A stretch of DNA of 64,000 nt from Rhizobacter sp964253025. GTDB taxonomy: Bacteria; Pseudomonadota; Gammaproteobacteria; Burkholderiales; Burkholderiaceae_C. Of the stretch, positions 1 to 9,059 are shown piece by piece. Numbering within the stretch: position 1 is the first letter of the stretch; each line of letters starts with the position of its first letter. A model generated the notes under the pieces. That model saw nothing but the letters and a program-made list of their open reading frames with translations, had not been told where the DNA came from and ran no database searches. The translations under genes were made by a program, and so were the position numbers. The stretch lies in contig NZ_CAXUQC020000001.1 in the NCBI RefSeq assembly GCF_964253025.1, positions 3,906,001 to 3,970,000 on the forward strand. Direction: 5' to 3'.

Positions 1-1286
1 ACGAGGTCGGAGCCCAGTTCCACTTGCTCGACGCTGCTGCCGACCAGCGACTTGATCTCCTTGGCGGCTTGCGCGCTGCGCTGGGCCAGCGAGCGAACTT
101 CGCTTGCGACGACGGCGAATCCGCGTCCCTGCTCGCCCGCCCGCGCCGCTTCCACGGCGGCGTTCAGCGCAAGAATGTTGGTCTGGAAGGCGATCCCGTC
201 GATGGTGCCGATGATGTCGCCGATCTTGCGGGAGCCTGCATTGATGTCCTTCATCGTCGAGACCACGCGGCCGACCACGGCACCGCCCTGCGCGGCCAGT
301 GCGCTGGCTTCGCGGGCCAGCTGGTTCGCGTGGCTCGCGTTGTCGGCGTTGTTGGAGACGGTGATGCCCAGCTCTTCCATGGTGGCGGCGGTCTGCTGCA
401 AGGCGCTGGCCTGCTGCTCCGTGCGTGCGCTCAGGTCGGCGTTGCCGGACGCCACCTCGGCAGAGCCGGTGGCGACGCCTTCGGCGTTGTCCCGCACGTC
501 GCGCAGCACCAGTTGCAGGCGGGACTGCATGTCCTTGAGGGCTCGCAACAGCACGCCGGTCTCGTCGCGTGCGCTGGAGTCGATGGGCTCGCTCAGGTCG
601 CCCGAGGCAACGCGTTGCGCTGCCGTCACCGCAACGTGGAGCGGCCGGGTGACGCTGCGCGTGATGGCCACCGCAAACAGGCCGCCCAGCGCGAGGGCCA
701 TCAGCCCGAGCGCCAACAGCAGTTGACGGCTGGTCGCGGTCGCGGCGGCGATCTCGGCCGCCGCTTGGTCGAGGCTCTTTCGCTGGTGCTCCAGCAGCCG
801 CTGCACATCGGCCAGGTAGGCGCTGGTCGCGGGCGTGAACACGTCGGCAAAGACCTTGTCAGCCGGCTCCAGCTCGCCGCCCTTCTTCAGCTTCGAGATC
901 TCGTCGCGCGAACTCAGGTAGACCTTGCGGTAGCCCGAGATGCTCTTGAAGATCGCCCGTTCGTCCTCGGTCCGCAGGAGTGCCTCGATCGACTTCTGGT
1001 ACTCGCCCGACGCCTTGGACGACGCGGCCGACTCCTCGGCGAAGAAGGTGGCCAGCGTCGGGTCGGTGCTCTTCACGATCGCGGTGGTGCGGCGCACGCC
1101 GGTCTGGATGTTCCGGTACCAGTCGCCGATGAGGCGTTCCTTGGCGAGCGGCTCGCTCATCATGGCGGCCGTGGCCATGGCCGTGCTTTGCAAGCGCCAC
1201 ACGCTGAGCGCCGTGATGGCGGCGGTCAACAGCAGAACCAGTCCGAACGCGAGTGCCAAGCGCCTGCCGATCGTGAGATTGTTCAT
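1..1286 (-). CDS. Methyl-accepting chemotaxis protein, C-terminus cut by window edge
   Basis: The reverse strand reads open from ATG at 1286 to the window edge, about 428 residues with no stop. It begins MNNLTIGRRLALAFGLVLLL, a first membrane segment. A periplasmic part of about 160 residues with four-helix-bundle character follows, then a second membrane segment near residues 195-215 and a HAMP linker (TRPLHVAV). The signalling domain has the typical hairpin tip, with GIAFQTNILALNAAVEAARA and GRGFAVVASEVRSLAQRSA. The family binds or senses small molecules outside the inner membrane and controls CheA through CheW. The ligand cannot be read from the sequence. The 3' end, with any CheR/CheB pentapeptide tail, lies outside the window. 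Confidence 0.93.
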   Translation of the reverse strand, partial: MNNLTIGRRLALAFGLVLLLTAAITALSVWRLQSTAMATAAMMSEPLAKERLIGDWYRNIQTGVRRTTAIVKSTDPTLATFFAEESAASSKASGEYQKSIEALLRTEDERAIFKSISGYRKVYLSSRDEISKLKKGGELEPADKVFADVFTPATSAYLADVQRLLEHQRKSLDQAAAEIAAATATSRQLLLALGLMALALGGLFAVAITRSVTRPLHVAVTAAQRVASGDLSEPIDSSARDETGVLLRALKDMQSRLQLVLRDVRDNAEGVATGSAEVASGNADLSARTEQQASALQQTAATMEELGITVSNNADNASHANQLAREASALAAQGGAVVGRVVSTMKDINAGSRKIGDIIGTIDGIAFQTNILALNAAVEAARAGEQGRGFAVVASEVRSLAQRSAQAAKEIKSLVGSSVEQVELGSDL

Positions 1287-1453
1287 GGAGCGTCTTCTGA
1301 AGCCAAGGGGATACCCTGAGCTATCGGCCCGCCGAGCACCAACTGAAGCAATACGTCACACGATTGGGGTCCGAAGCAGCCGTCGCCGCACGTTGCTGGC
1401 ACGTGCGGCATACCGAAGTGACCCTCGCGGCGCCCGGATGCCGCGCAAGCACA

Positions 1454-2245
1454 TTACTCGAACGGCCCGCCGCAGAAGCTTACCGACGCCGGACGTCGGG
1501 TGTTGCCGGGTGCGATCTGGAAGGCCACCTGTTCGGTGGCGGCGCGCGATCTCGGCGCGAACGCCGGCCATTCGGTTTCCCGCCAATGGAACCGCCAACG
1601 GCCCTCGCCCTCGGGGTAGCGGATCGTCAGACTGCCGGAGGATTCGTCGTGGCAGTGTCCACGGGCGTAGTCGCGTTCGCTGAAGCAGGCGCGGACCATC
1701 TTGCTGCACGAGAAGGGCACCGCGGCGTACGCGAGCGTGCGGTCGGCATCGAGCACGACGAAGTCCGCCGTTCCGAACGATGCGCCGCCGCCGGAGTACA
1801 TCTCCCGCGTTTCACTCACCAGCGCAATCGCATGGGCCGCGCGGCCCACCGGGTACAGCGCCGGATGGATCTGCAGGGGCGGTGCACTGCCGCCGTCTGC
1901 CGTGGGTGGCGTGGTGTGCACGTGCTCGGCGAAGTCCCATATCGTCGCGCGTTGCGCATCGAGCGGCGCGCCACGGTCCAGTGCCACCAGCATTGGCCTC
2001 GACGCGTCGATGAGCCAGAGCGGCCCATCGCCTTGCCCGCGGGCGACATGGGCTTGCGTGTCCTCAGGCGAACAGGGCACGCGCAGCTTGGGGCACAGCG
2101 CAGCCAAGGCCGACGCGGAGATCCGCGTCGCCGGAGCGGCCTGCAGCACCACGGCCTGGCGGAGGCCGGCGGATTGCGCGGCGGCTGGAAAAGAAGCGCA
2201 GCACAGCGCAATCCATAACGCGAGCGCTGCTCGGCAAGACACCAT
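1454..2245 (-). CDS. Exported protein of unknown function
   Basis: 263 residues starting MVSCRAALALWIALCCASFP, a clear Sec signal peptide that probably ends at AAAQ near residue 24. The mature part has several cysteines (LCPKLRVPCS, FSCSKMVRACFS, HCHDES and a C-terminal SFCGGPFE), which suggests a disulfide-bonded periplasmic protein. I recognise no family. It stands alone: the receptor upstream starts 170 bp away on the same strand with no shared overlap, and the next gene is divergent. The signal peptide and codon use support a real gene; the function is unknown. Confidence 0.7.
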   Translation of the reverse strand: MVSCRAALALWIALCCASFPAAAQSAGLRQAVVLQAAPATRISASALAALCPKLRVPCSPEDTQAHVARGQGDGPLWLIDASRPMLVALDRGAPLDAQRATIWDFAEHVHTTPPTADGGSAPPLQIHPALYPVGRAAHAIALVSETREMYSGGGASFGTADFVVLDADRTLAYAAVPFSCSKMVRACFSERDYARGHCHDESSGSLTIRYPEGEGRWRFHWRETEWPAFAPRSRAATEQVAFQIAPGNTRRPASVSFCGGPFE

Positions 2246-2642
2246 GTCACTCCCTCCTGAAGCCCGACGCGGGCGAGGCGCATTGTGGCTTCAGGTGCGA
2301 GTCCGCTCCGCATGGCGCGGCGGGCTCTTCAGCAGCGACCGATGCGCGGGCAGGCGGACCCCGCAGCGTCGGCATGTCATCGAACGCAACCGAAGGCAGG
2401 GAGCGACACGACACAAGTCGAAACGATTTGGTGGGAGGGAACCGCGCGACAACGCCCTCACGGGCACACCATTGGCCAAGAGCGGCGGCGCCGGTCTTCG
2501 GCGCTTCGCGCGCCTGCACTCGGGCGGTGCGCTCAACCCCTCATCACGCCACAACGCGCCTGCAGAGTGCGATGAATGCCGACCGTCCATGCGCGATGGC
2601 GGGTCGGCATCGCGGCAAACCACATTCGAAATGGAGGCCCTC
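2246..2642. other. Divergent intergenic region, no gene seen
   Basis: About 400 bp separate the exported protein (reverse) from the acyltransferase (forward). Open frames here have no recognisable protein content. Promoters for both genes should lie in it. The only clear signal is the GGAGG Shine-Dalgarno at 2633-2637 that fixes the acyltransferase start. Confidence 0.5.
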
Positions 2643-3794
2643 GTGTCATTCCTCGGACCTGACGCCAACGACCGGAAGTACCTGCAGTTCGACGGCTTGC
2701 GCGCATTCGCCGTGCTGTTCGTCATCTACCAGCATTGGCTCTACAACTCCGCGATCCAGCCCAAGTTCGACAAGTGGTATCACGTGCCGTTCAAGATGCC
2801 GATCGGCGGGCTCGGCGTGGCCATCTTCTTCGTGCTCTCAGGATTGCTCATCACCGAGATCCTCATGAAGGGCAACGGTTGTGCAGGCCCGGAGCGCCGA
2901 CACTTCCTGAAAGCGTTCTACATTCGTCGATCACTGCGCATCTTTCCGATCTACTACCTGACGATCGGCGTGATGGCCGCCTTCGATGTCGAGCCCTTCA
3001 GGGAGCACTTCGTGTGGCTCGCGCTCTACGCCGCCAACATCCTCGTGTTCCTGGAGCAGGCATGGATCGGTCCGGCGTCGCACCTGTGGACGCTGGCCGT
3101 CGAGGAGCAGTTCTACCTCTTCTGGCCGATCGCGGCGCTGCTGTTCACCCGCAGCTTCGAACGCTTTGCAGTGGCCTTCGTGTTGTGCAGCATCAGCACC
3201 CGGCTCGTGCTGGCGGTGTTCTTTCCCGACATCACGAAGGTCGGCCAACTGCCCATCATCAGCATGGAGGCGATCGCGATCGGGGGCCTGCTCGCCCTCG
3301 ACGGCGCGCCGGCCCGCTTCGTGGAAAAGCTCTCGGCCCGGCTGGCCTGGCTGCCTGCCGTGACCTACCCGATGATGGCCCTCGGCATCGAGCACGCCCT
3401 GCTCGACTTCACCGGCCACCTGGCCATCGTCTTCTTCGGCGTCTGGTGCGTTACCCGCGCCAAGGCCGGGATCTCCGGCGCGATCGGTCGGCTGCTCATG
3501 AATCGCTTTGTCCGATTCCTGGGCGTCACCAGCTACGGTCTCTACCTGTATCACAACTTCGCCGGCACCCTCGTCAATGCGCTCCTCGGGCTCGTGGGTC
3601 GCCAGGCGCTGAGCCACAACCTGCCGCTCAACCTCCTCATGATGACCACCGTGACCCTGATCCTCACGGTCCTGTCATGGGCGTTGATCGAGAAGCCGAT
3701 CAACAGCTTGAAGCGGTTCGTGCCGTATTTCCCGGGGACACCGAGGGAACAGCAGCAGCCCTCGGCCACGGCCGGGGCGGCCGTCTCCTCTTGA
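2643..3794 (+). CDS. Acyltransferase 3 family membrane protein (OafA-like)
   Basis: 383 residues from GTG 2643, chosen because GGAGG at 2633-2637 sits five bases upstream; an in-frame ATG at 2631 would overlap that site. The N-terminus has the family signature RKYLQFDGLRAFAVLFVIYQ followed by HW, giving the conserved Arg and His. Then come a glycine-rich membrane segment (GGLGVAIFFVLSGLLITEIL), FYIRRSLRIFPIYYL and the W-x-L-x-V-E-E-Q-F-Y-x-F-W-P block. About ten membrane segments are visible. The family transfers acetyl or other acyl groups from the cytosol to sugars of O-antigen, exopolysaccharide or peptidoglycan. There is no polysaccharide cluster nearby, so the acceptor is unknown. Confidence 0.9.
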   Translation: MSFLGPDANDRKYLQFDGLRAFAVLFVIYQHWLYNSAIQPKFDKWYHVPFKMPIGGLGVAIFFVLSGLLITEILMKGNGCAGPERRHFLKAFYIRRSLRIFPIYYLTIGVMAAFDVEPFREHFVWLALYAANILVFLEQAWIGPASHLWTLAVEEQFYLFWPIAALLFTRSFERFAVAFVLCSISTRLVLAVFFPDITKVGQLPIISMEAIAIGGLLALDGAPARFVEKLSARLAWLPAVTYPMMALGIEHALLDFTGHLAIVFFGVWCVTRAKAGISGAIGRLLMNRFVRFLGVTSYGLYLYHNFAGTLVNALLGLVGRQALSHNLPLNLLMMTTVTLILTVLSWALIEKPINSLKRFVPYFPGTPREQQQPSATAGAAVSS

Positions 3795-3853
3795 GGACGG
3801 CTGCGAAGCAAGCCGCAAGATCGGACAGCTGAGCGGTCGGCACAGGCCATCCA

Positions 3854-3876
3854 CGGGCAGCACCTGTGGCTGCCCG
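3854..3876. terminator. Hairpin between convergent oafA-like and actP genes
   Basis: CGGGCAGC (3854-3861) and GCTGCCCG (3869-3876) form a perfect 8-bp stem with a 7-base loop. It lies between two converging genes and could end both transcripts. There is no long T run. Confidence 0.55.
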
Positions 3877-3912
3877 GCGGTTCTGTCGGCTCGAGCGTCC
3901 ATCATCGACCGC

Positions 3913-5634
3913 TCAGTGCCCCGAGGCGCCGGAGGCCCCGATGCCCGTCTCCGACCGCACCTGCTGCGCGAGGAAGCCGGCACGGTCCTGCGCGGCCCGA
4001 GGGCTGCGGTCGAGGACCGAGAACAGCCAGATGCCCACGAAGCCGATGGTCATCGAGAAGAGGGCCGGTGACGCGTAAGGGAACAGCGCAGACCCGGCCG
4101 GGTTGCCGAGCGTCACTTCCCACACCGCGGGCGAGAGCAGGGTCAGGATCACCGACGAGAACAGCCCGAGGAAGCCGCCGATCACCGCACCGCGGGTGGT
4201 GCAGTCCTTCCACAACACCGACATCAGCAGCACGGGGAAGTTGGCGGACGCCGCAATGGCGAAGGCCAGGCTGACCATGAAGGCGATGTTCTGCTTCTCG
4301 AACGCGATGCCGAGCACCACGGCGACGATGCCGAGGCCGACGGTGGTGAGGCGCGACACCTTGAGCTCTTCCGCACTGTCGGCCTTGCCCTTCTTGATGA
4401 CGGTGGAGTACAGGTCGTGCGACACGGCGGACGCGCCGGACAGTGTCAGGCCCGCTACCACGGCCAGGATGGTCGCGAAGGCCACAGCGGAGATGAAGCC
4501 CAGGAACACGTTGCCGCCCACCGCCTTGGCGAGGTGGATGGCCGCCATGTTCCCGCCGCCGAGCAAGCCGCCCTTGGCGTCCAGGAACTCGGGGTTGGTG
4601 AGCACAAAGGTGATCGCGCCGAAGCCGATGATGAAGGTCAGCACGTAGAAGTAGCCGATCCAGGTGGTTGCCCACAGCACCGACTTGCGGGCCTCCTTGG
4701 CGTTCGGCACGGTGAAGAAGCGCATCAGGATGTGCGGCAGGCCGGCGGTGCCGAACATGAGCGCCATGCCGAAGCTGATGGCCGAGATGGGGTCCTTGAT
4801 GAAGCCGCCCGGCCCCATGATGGAAAAGCCCTGCGCCGCCGCCTCGGTGGGCGGCTTGCCCGCCGCCGTCGCGATGCCGGTCTTCACCTCGACCGCCTTG
4901 GCGAACATGGCCTCCGGGCTGAAGCCGAAGTTCCACAGCACCATGAAGGCCATGAAGCTCGCGCCGGCCAGCAGCAGGCAGGCCTTGATGATCTGCACCC
5001 AGGTCGTGGCGGTCATGCCGCCGAACAGCACATAGACCATCATCAACGCGCCCACGATGATGACGGCAATCCAGTACTCCAGGCCGAACAGCAGCTTGAT
5101 GAGCTGCCCCGCGCCCACCATCTGCGCGATGAGGTAGAACGCGACCACGACCAGCGTGCCCGACGCCGCGAACACCCGCACCGGCGTCTGCGAGAACCGG
5201 AAGGCGGCCACGTCGGCGAAGGTGAACTTGCCCAGGTTGCGCAGCCGCTCGGCCAACAGGAAGGTCACGACCGGCCAGCCGACCAGGAAGCCGATGGAGT
5301 AGATGAGGCCGTCGAACCCACCGACCATCACGGCCGCAGAGATTCCGAGGAAGGACGCGGCCGACATGTAGTCGCCCGCAATGGCCAGGCCGTTCTGGAA
5401 GCCGGTGATGCCGCCGCCGGCCGTGTAGAAGTCGGCTGCGGACTTGGTCTTGGCCGCTGCCCACTTGGTGATGAAGAGCGTGCCCACGACGAACACGGCG
5501 AACATCGCGATCGCGGTCCAGTTCGTGGGTTGCTTCTCGGCCTGGCCGAGGTCGGCACCCGCCGCCCAGGCGGCAACGGCACCGCCCAGCAGCGCGATGG
5601 CGCAGAGCGATCGGATGATCATGCGGGCGCTCAT
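3913..5634 (-). CDS. actP: Cation/acetate symporter ActP
   Basis: 573 residues from ATG 5634, close to the family length. A signal-like first segment ends near AAWAAGADLG; about 13 membrane segments follow. Family features of the sodium:solute symporter group are present: TKSAADFYTAGGGITGFQNG, AIAGDYMSAASFLGISAAVM, LLAERLRNLGKFTFADVAAF and SRLTTVGLGIVAVVLGI. The start codon overlaps the stop of the DUF485 gene (ATGA), the usual yjcH-actP coupling. The protein imports acetate and related short acids with a cation. No acs gene is in the window. An FNR-type box lies upstream of the operon. Confidence 0.96.
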   Translation of the reverse strand: MSARMIIRSLCAIALLGGAVAAWAAGADLGQAEKQPTNWTAIAMFAVFVVGTLFITKWAAAKTKSAADFYTAGGGITGFQNGLAIAGDYMSAASFLGISAAVMVGGFDGLIYSIGFLVGWPVVTFLLAERLRNLGKFTFADVAAFRFSQTPVRVFAASGTLVVVAFYLIAQMVGAGQLIKLLFGLEYWIAVIIVGALMMVYVLFGGMTATTWVQIIKACLLLAGASFMAFMVLWNFGFSPEAMFAKAVEVKTGIATAAGKPPTEAAAQGFSIMGPGGFIKDPISAISFGMALMFGTAGLPHILMRFFTVPNAKEARKSVLWATTWIGYFYVLTFIIGFGAITFVLTNPEFLDAKGGLLGGGNMAAIHLAKAVGGNVFLGFISAVAFATILAVVAGLTLSGASAVSHDLYSTVIKKGKADSAEELKVSRLTTVGLGIVAVVLGIAFEKQNIAFMVSLAFAIAASANFPVLLMSVLWKDCTTRGAVIGGFLGLFSSVILTLLSPAVWEVTLGNPAGSALFPYASPALFSMTIGFVGIWLFSVLDRSPRAAQDRAGFLAQQVRSETGIGASGASGH

Positions 5635-5939
5635 TTCAGGGCCTCCTTGGCGATCTGTTCGGTGAGGGCGTCGTACTCGCCGTTCGCGCGGCGCACGTAC
5701 ACGCCGGTGATGACGATGGTGAAGACGATGATGGCCAGGCCGATCGGCATGCCGATCGTCATGACACCCTCGCCGAGGCGCGTCGAGAGGAACGGCTTGT
5801 TGTAGGCCACGAGCAGGACGAAGCCGTAGTACACGACCATCATCGACAGCGTCAGCCACCACCCGAAGCGGGTGCGTCGGGTCTTGAGTTCCCGGTATCT
5901 CGGATCGTTGGCGATGCGGGTTGTCAGATCGGGTTGCAT
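5631..5939 (-). CDS. DUF485 inner-membrane protein (YjcH-like)
   Basis: 102 residues starting MQPDLTTRIANDPRYRELKT. The ATG at 5939 has AAAGGAA about seven bases upstream on the coding strand. Two membrane segments are visible (FGWWLTLSMMVVYYGFVLLV and MTIGMPIGLAIIVFTIVITG) with the family's conserved R-R-F/W and Y-N-K/R positions. The gene is translationally coupled to actP. DUF485 proteins accompany acetate and other solute symporters as small membrane partners; their exact role is not settled. Confidence 0.93.
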   Translation of the reverse strand: MQPDLTTRIANDPRYRELKTRRTRFGWWLTLSMMVVYYGFVLLVAYNKPFLSTRLGEGVMTIGMPIGLAIIVFTIVITGVYVRRANGEYDALTEQIAKEALK

Positions 5940-6095
5940 GGTCGGTTCCTTTGGCAAGGGTTCCTGAATGGCATCGGCGGTGGCCGGGGCGGCTTGCGCT
6001 TGAGCGAAAGCCGCGCTGGCCGACGCCTCGCCGCGATCGTCGAACACGGAACCGTGCAAATTCCTTACAGCGTCGGCGCGACGACGCAGCCTGGA

Positions 6096-6109
6096 TTGAT
6101 CTGGATCAA
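6096..6109. promoter_or_regulatory. FNR/ANR-type box
   Basis: TTGATCTGGATCAA is a perfect TTGAT-N4-ATCAA palindrome, the consensus for FNR/ANR/DNR regulators. It lies in the divergent region between DUF485-actP (start 5939, 157 bp away) and the cNMP/CBS gene (start 6176, 67 bp away). The distance fits activation or repression of the rightward gene best, but either direction is possible. Oxygen control of this locus is inference. Confidence 0.75.
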
Positions 6110-6175
6110 CTTTTCCGGTGATCGGCGGGCCGGCGGTGCGTTGCCGCGATCGGCGCCGTGCAGCAAGATGTGGCC

Positions 6176-7996
6176 ATGCCCACGGCATTCGATTTCTCGT
6201 CGTCCCCGTTCGACGGCCTCGATGCCGAGGAGCAGCAGCTCGTGCGGGATGGCGTCGACATCGCGTACTTTCGCGAGGGCCAGACCATCCTCGACGCGGG
6301 CGACCCCGCCACGCACCTGTTCGTCATCATCAAGGGCCGGGTGTCGCAGTTCGATGCGGGCGAGATGGTGGCGAGCTACGGTCCGCGTGATTGCTTCGAC
6401 GGCCGCTCCATCGTGGCCGGTCGGGCCAGCAGCCGCTTCGTGGCCGAGGAGGAGGTGCTCGCGTACGAGCTGGCCAAGGACACGGTCAACGCCCTCATCT
6501 CCCGCAACGCGACCTTCGGCGCTCTACTCTTCTCCGACCTCTCGCGCAAGCTCGGTGCCCTGGCGCAGCGCCATGCGGAGCGGGAGATCCATGCGCTGAC
6601 CGGCTCGAAGGTCGCCGATGCCTTCCTGCGCCCGGCGCACATCGTGGACGGCGGCACCAGCATCGTGGCCGTGGCCGGCGTGATGCACGCCGAGCGGACG
6701 AGCGGCGTGCTGGTTCGCGACGGCGCGCGCCTGGGGATCTTCACCAACACCGGGCTGCAGCGTGCCGTGCTGGACGGCCGGTCCCTCGACGGGTTGCAGG
6801 TGCGTGAGCTGGCCACCTTCCGGCTCGTCTCCATCGCGCCCGACGCGCCCCTGTTCGACGCGCTCGCGCTGATGATCCAGCATCAGGTGCACCGCCTGGT
6901 GGTGGCAGAGGGCGAGCGCGTCGTCGGGCTGCTTGAACAGCTGGACCTGCTGAGCTTTCTGTCGAATCACTCGTACCTCATCACGGTTCAGATCGTGCAG
7001 GCGCAGGATCTCGTCGCCCTGGCCGCCCAGGCCGCCCGCATTCATCGCTTCGTTGCGCTGCTGTACCGCGGCGGCACCCGGGTCGGCCAGATCGGCCAGC
7101 TCGTACAGGCGCTCAACGCCAAGCTGTTCGAGCGAGCCTGGCAACTGGTCGCGCCACCGGCGCTGCAGGCGGAGAGCTGCCTGTTCGTCATGGGCAGCGA
7201 GGGCCGCGGCGAGCAGTTGCTCAAGACGGACCAGGACAACGGCCTGATCCTGCGGGACGACGCACAAACCGGCGACGCGGACGTGGCCGAGGCCTGCGCA
7301 CGCTTCTCCGCGGCACTGCGCGACTTCGGCTACCCCGACTGCCCGGGCGGCATCATGGTCAGCAACCCGGCGTGGCGACGCCGCGCCAGCGACTTCAGCA
7401 CCGTCGTGCGCCATTGGCTGCTGAGGCCGGCGCCGGAAGGCCTAATGGCGCTGGCCATCTTCATCGATGCGCATGCGGTGGCGGGTGACGCCTCGCTGCT
7501 CGCCCAGGTGCGCGCGACGGCCGATGCGCTGGTGGCGGCCGACGATGCGCTGCTGGCCCGCTTCGCGACCGCCATCGATTCCTTTCCGGAAGAGTCCGGC
7601 GGCTGGTGGAATCGCCTGCTGTCGATCGGCGAGCAGGACAAGCACACGCTCGACCTCAAGAAGGCCGGCATCTTTCCGATCGTGCATGGCGTGCGCAGCC
7701 TGGCCTTGCGTGAGCATGTGCGGGCCACGGGCACGCAGGCGCGCATCGATGCGCTGGTGGTGGCGGGGCGCCTGTCGGCCGAGTTCGCCCGGGATTTGTC
7801 CGACAGCCTGCATTTCCTGATGGGTCTGAAGCTGAAGGCCGGGCTTGCCGAACTCGACAGCACCGGCACGGTCTCCGGCGTCGTGCGGGGCGACCGGCTC
7901 AGCAGCCTGGAGCGCGACCTTCTCAAGGACGCGCTGGCCGTGGTCAAGCGCTTCAAGGCGATCGTCCGCCACCAGTTTCACCTGGACGCGGCGTGA
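6176..7996 (+). CDS. cNMP-binding / CBS / DUF294 nucleotidyltransferase-like protein
   Basis: 606 residues from ATG 6176; a GTG at 6158 would add six residues and neither start has a strong Shine-Dalgarno. The domains run in order: a cyclic-nucleotide-binding fold at about 10-120 (REGQTILDAGDPATHLFVII); a pair of CBS motifs at about 145-265 (TSGVLVRDGARLGIFTNTGL, HRLVVAEGERVVGLLEQLDL); a DUF294 nucleotidyltransferase-like domain at about 310-460 (SEGRGEQLLKTDQDNGLILR, with the G-S-x-G-R and D-x-D positions); and a DUF294 C-terminal helical domain. The architecture resembles GlnD-type sensors but no GlnB target is known. The stop overlaps the next gene's GTG (GTGA). Proteins like this often sit beside actP-type permeases and a DnaQ-like exonuclease, as here. 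Confidence 0.93.
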   Translation: MPTAFDFSSSPFDGLDAEEQQLVRDGVDIAYFREGQTILDAGDPATHLFVIIKGRVSQFDAGEMVASYGPRDCFDGRSIVAGRASSRFVAEEEVLAYELAKDTVNALISRNATFGALLFSDLSRKLGALAQRHAEREIHALTGSKVADAFLRPAHIVDGGTSIVAVAGVMHAERTSGVLVRDGARLGIFTNTGLQRAVLDGRSLDGLQVRELATFRLVSIAPDAPLFDALALMIQHQVHRLVVAEGERVVGLLEQLDLLSFLSNHSYLITVQIVQAQDLVALAAQAARIHRFVALLYRGGTRVGQIGQLVQALNAKLFERAWQLVAPPALQAESCLFVMGSEGRGEQLLKTDQDNGLILRDDAQTGDADVAEACARFSAALRDFGYPDCPGGIMVSNPAWRRRASDFSTVVRHWLLRPAPEGLMALAIFIDAHAVAGDASLLAQVRATADALVAADDALLARFATAIDSFPEESGGWWNRLLSIGEQDKHTLDLKKAGIFPIVHGVRSLALREHVRATGTQARIDALVVAGRLSAEFARDLSDSLHFLMGLKLKAGLAELDSTGTVSGVVRGDRLSSLERDLLKDALAVVKRFKAIVRHQFHLDAA

Positions 7997-8700
7997 GCGG
8001 ATCGCGCGTCACGCCTGGGCAGGCGATGAAGCGCTGGCTCGGCGCCCTGCGCCGCCGCTGGATGCTGTACCACCTGGCCGACGAGCGCTTCGCCTTCCTG
8101 TTCGACGACCCACCCGCGGACGAGTGGGTGGCGATCGACTGCGAGACCACCGGCCTCGATGTGCGGCACGACAAGATCATCTCCATCGGCGCCGTGCGCA
8201 TCGTCGGCAACCGCCTGTTGACGAGCGAGCGACTTGAACTGCTGGTGCGGCCCGAACGGGCACTCAAGGTCGACAGCATGCGGGTGCACCTGCTGCGCGA
8301 ACGCGACGTGGCGCAGGGCATCGAGCCACGCGAGGCGATGCACCGGCTCCTCCACTTCATCGGCAGCCGGCCGCTGGTCGGCTACTACCTCGAGTTCGAC
8401 GTCGCGATGCTGAACCGGGAGATCTGGCCGCTGCTCGGCGTGCGACTGCCGCAGCGCAAGATCGAGGTCTCCGGCATGTACTACGACCACAAGTTTCGCC
8501 GACTGCAGGCGAGTGCCCGGGGCCAGACGATCGACCTGCGCTTCGCCACCATCATGGCCGATCTGGACATCCCGCCGCGAGATGCGCACAACGCGTTGAA
8601 CGACGCAGTGATGGCGGGTTTGGCGTTCGTGAAGCTGCGGGGCTTGCCCGTTGATCGGCAGCGTTCGGCCGGCGAGCACCCGCGCCGCTCAGCGCGCTAA
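7993..8700 (+). CDS. DnaQ-like 3'-5' exonuclease (DEDDh)
   Basis: 235 residues from GTG 7993, overlapping the previous stop by four bases. Exo I is WVAIDCETTGLD (D and E metal ligands), Exo II is LVGYYLEFDVAMLNREI (Asp), and Exo III is DAHNALNDAVMAGLAF (H-N-A-x-x-D, the DEDDh form). This fits a stand-alone epsilon-type exonuclease rather than the polymerase III proofreading subunit, which has a tail for binding the alpha subunit. Its translational coupling to the cNMP/CBS protein suggests a shared function, which is not known. Confidence 0.93.
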   Translation: MSGSRVTPGQAMKRWLGALRRRWMLYHLADERFAFLFDDPPADEWVAIDCETTGLDVRHDKIISIGAVRIVGNRLLTSERLELLVRPERALKVDSMRVHLLRERDVAQGIEPREAMHRLLHFIGSRPLVGYYLEFDVAMLNREIWPLLGVRLPQRKIEVSGMYYDHKFRRLQASARGQTIDLRFATIMADLDIPPRDAHNALNDAVMAGLAFVKLRGLPVDRQRSAGEHPRRSAR

Positions 8701-9035
8701 CGTGCGCAGCCTCGGAAGAGGCTCGGGTCCCGCCTCGGCGCTCGCGCCCTGCTTCTCGAGCGACCGCATACGCCGTCATCTCGGTAGGCGACAGGAGCGT
8801 CGGCAAGCCATGCGTCACCTCGGGGGCCTTGGCTGGCGCGCGAGGAAGGCCTCATCGGCAACGCATGACCGAGACCACGACACGAGGCGCCATAGACATC
8901 GATCGAGGCCCTGTCCATCCTACGTCCGCAGCGGCCCCGGCGTTGGACAGGGCTCAACGCCGCCCCGTGCAAACACTCACAGCCAAGGGATTTCCCTGAA
9001 CACACGACATCCGCAGCACTGGTTCAATATGCTTT
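8701..9035. other. Intergenic region upstream of sugar operon
   Basis: About 335 bp with no gene seen. The open frames that cross it lack family motifs. The leader and promoter of the beta-glucosidase operon must lie at its right end. TATGCT at 9028-9033 is a weak -10 candidate with no convincing -35. Confidence 0.4.
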
Positions 9036-9049
9036 TGGAACCGGTTTCA
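9036..9049. promoter_or_regulatory. LacI-type operator, site 1
   Basis: TGGAACCGGTTTCA is a near-perfect 14-bp palindrome around a central CG, typical of LacI/GalR-family sugar repressors. Its AACCGGTT core at 9039-9046 recurs 22 bp downstream. Confidence 0.65.
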
Positions 9050-9059
9050 TACATATCAA

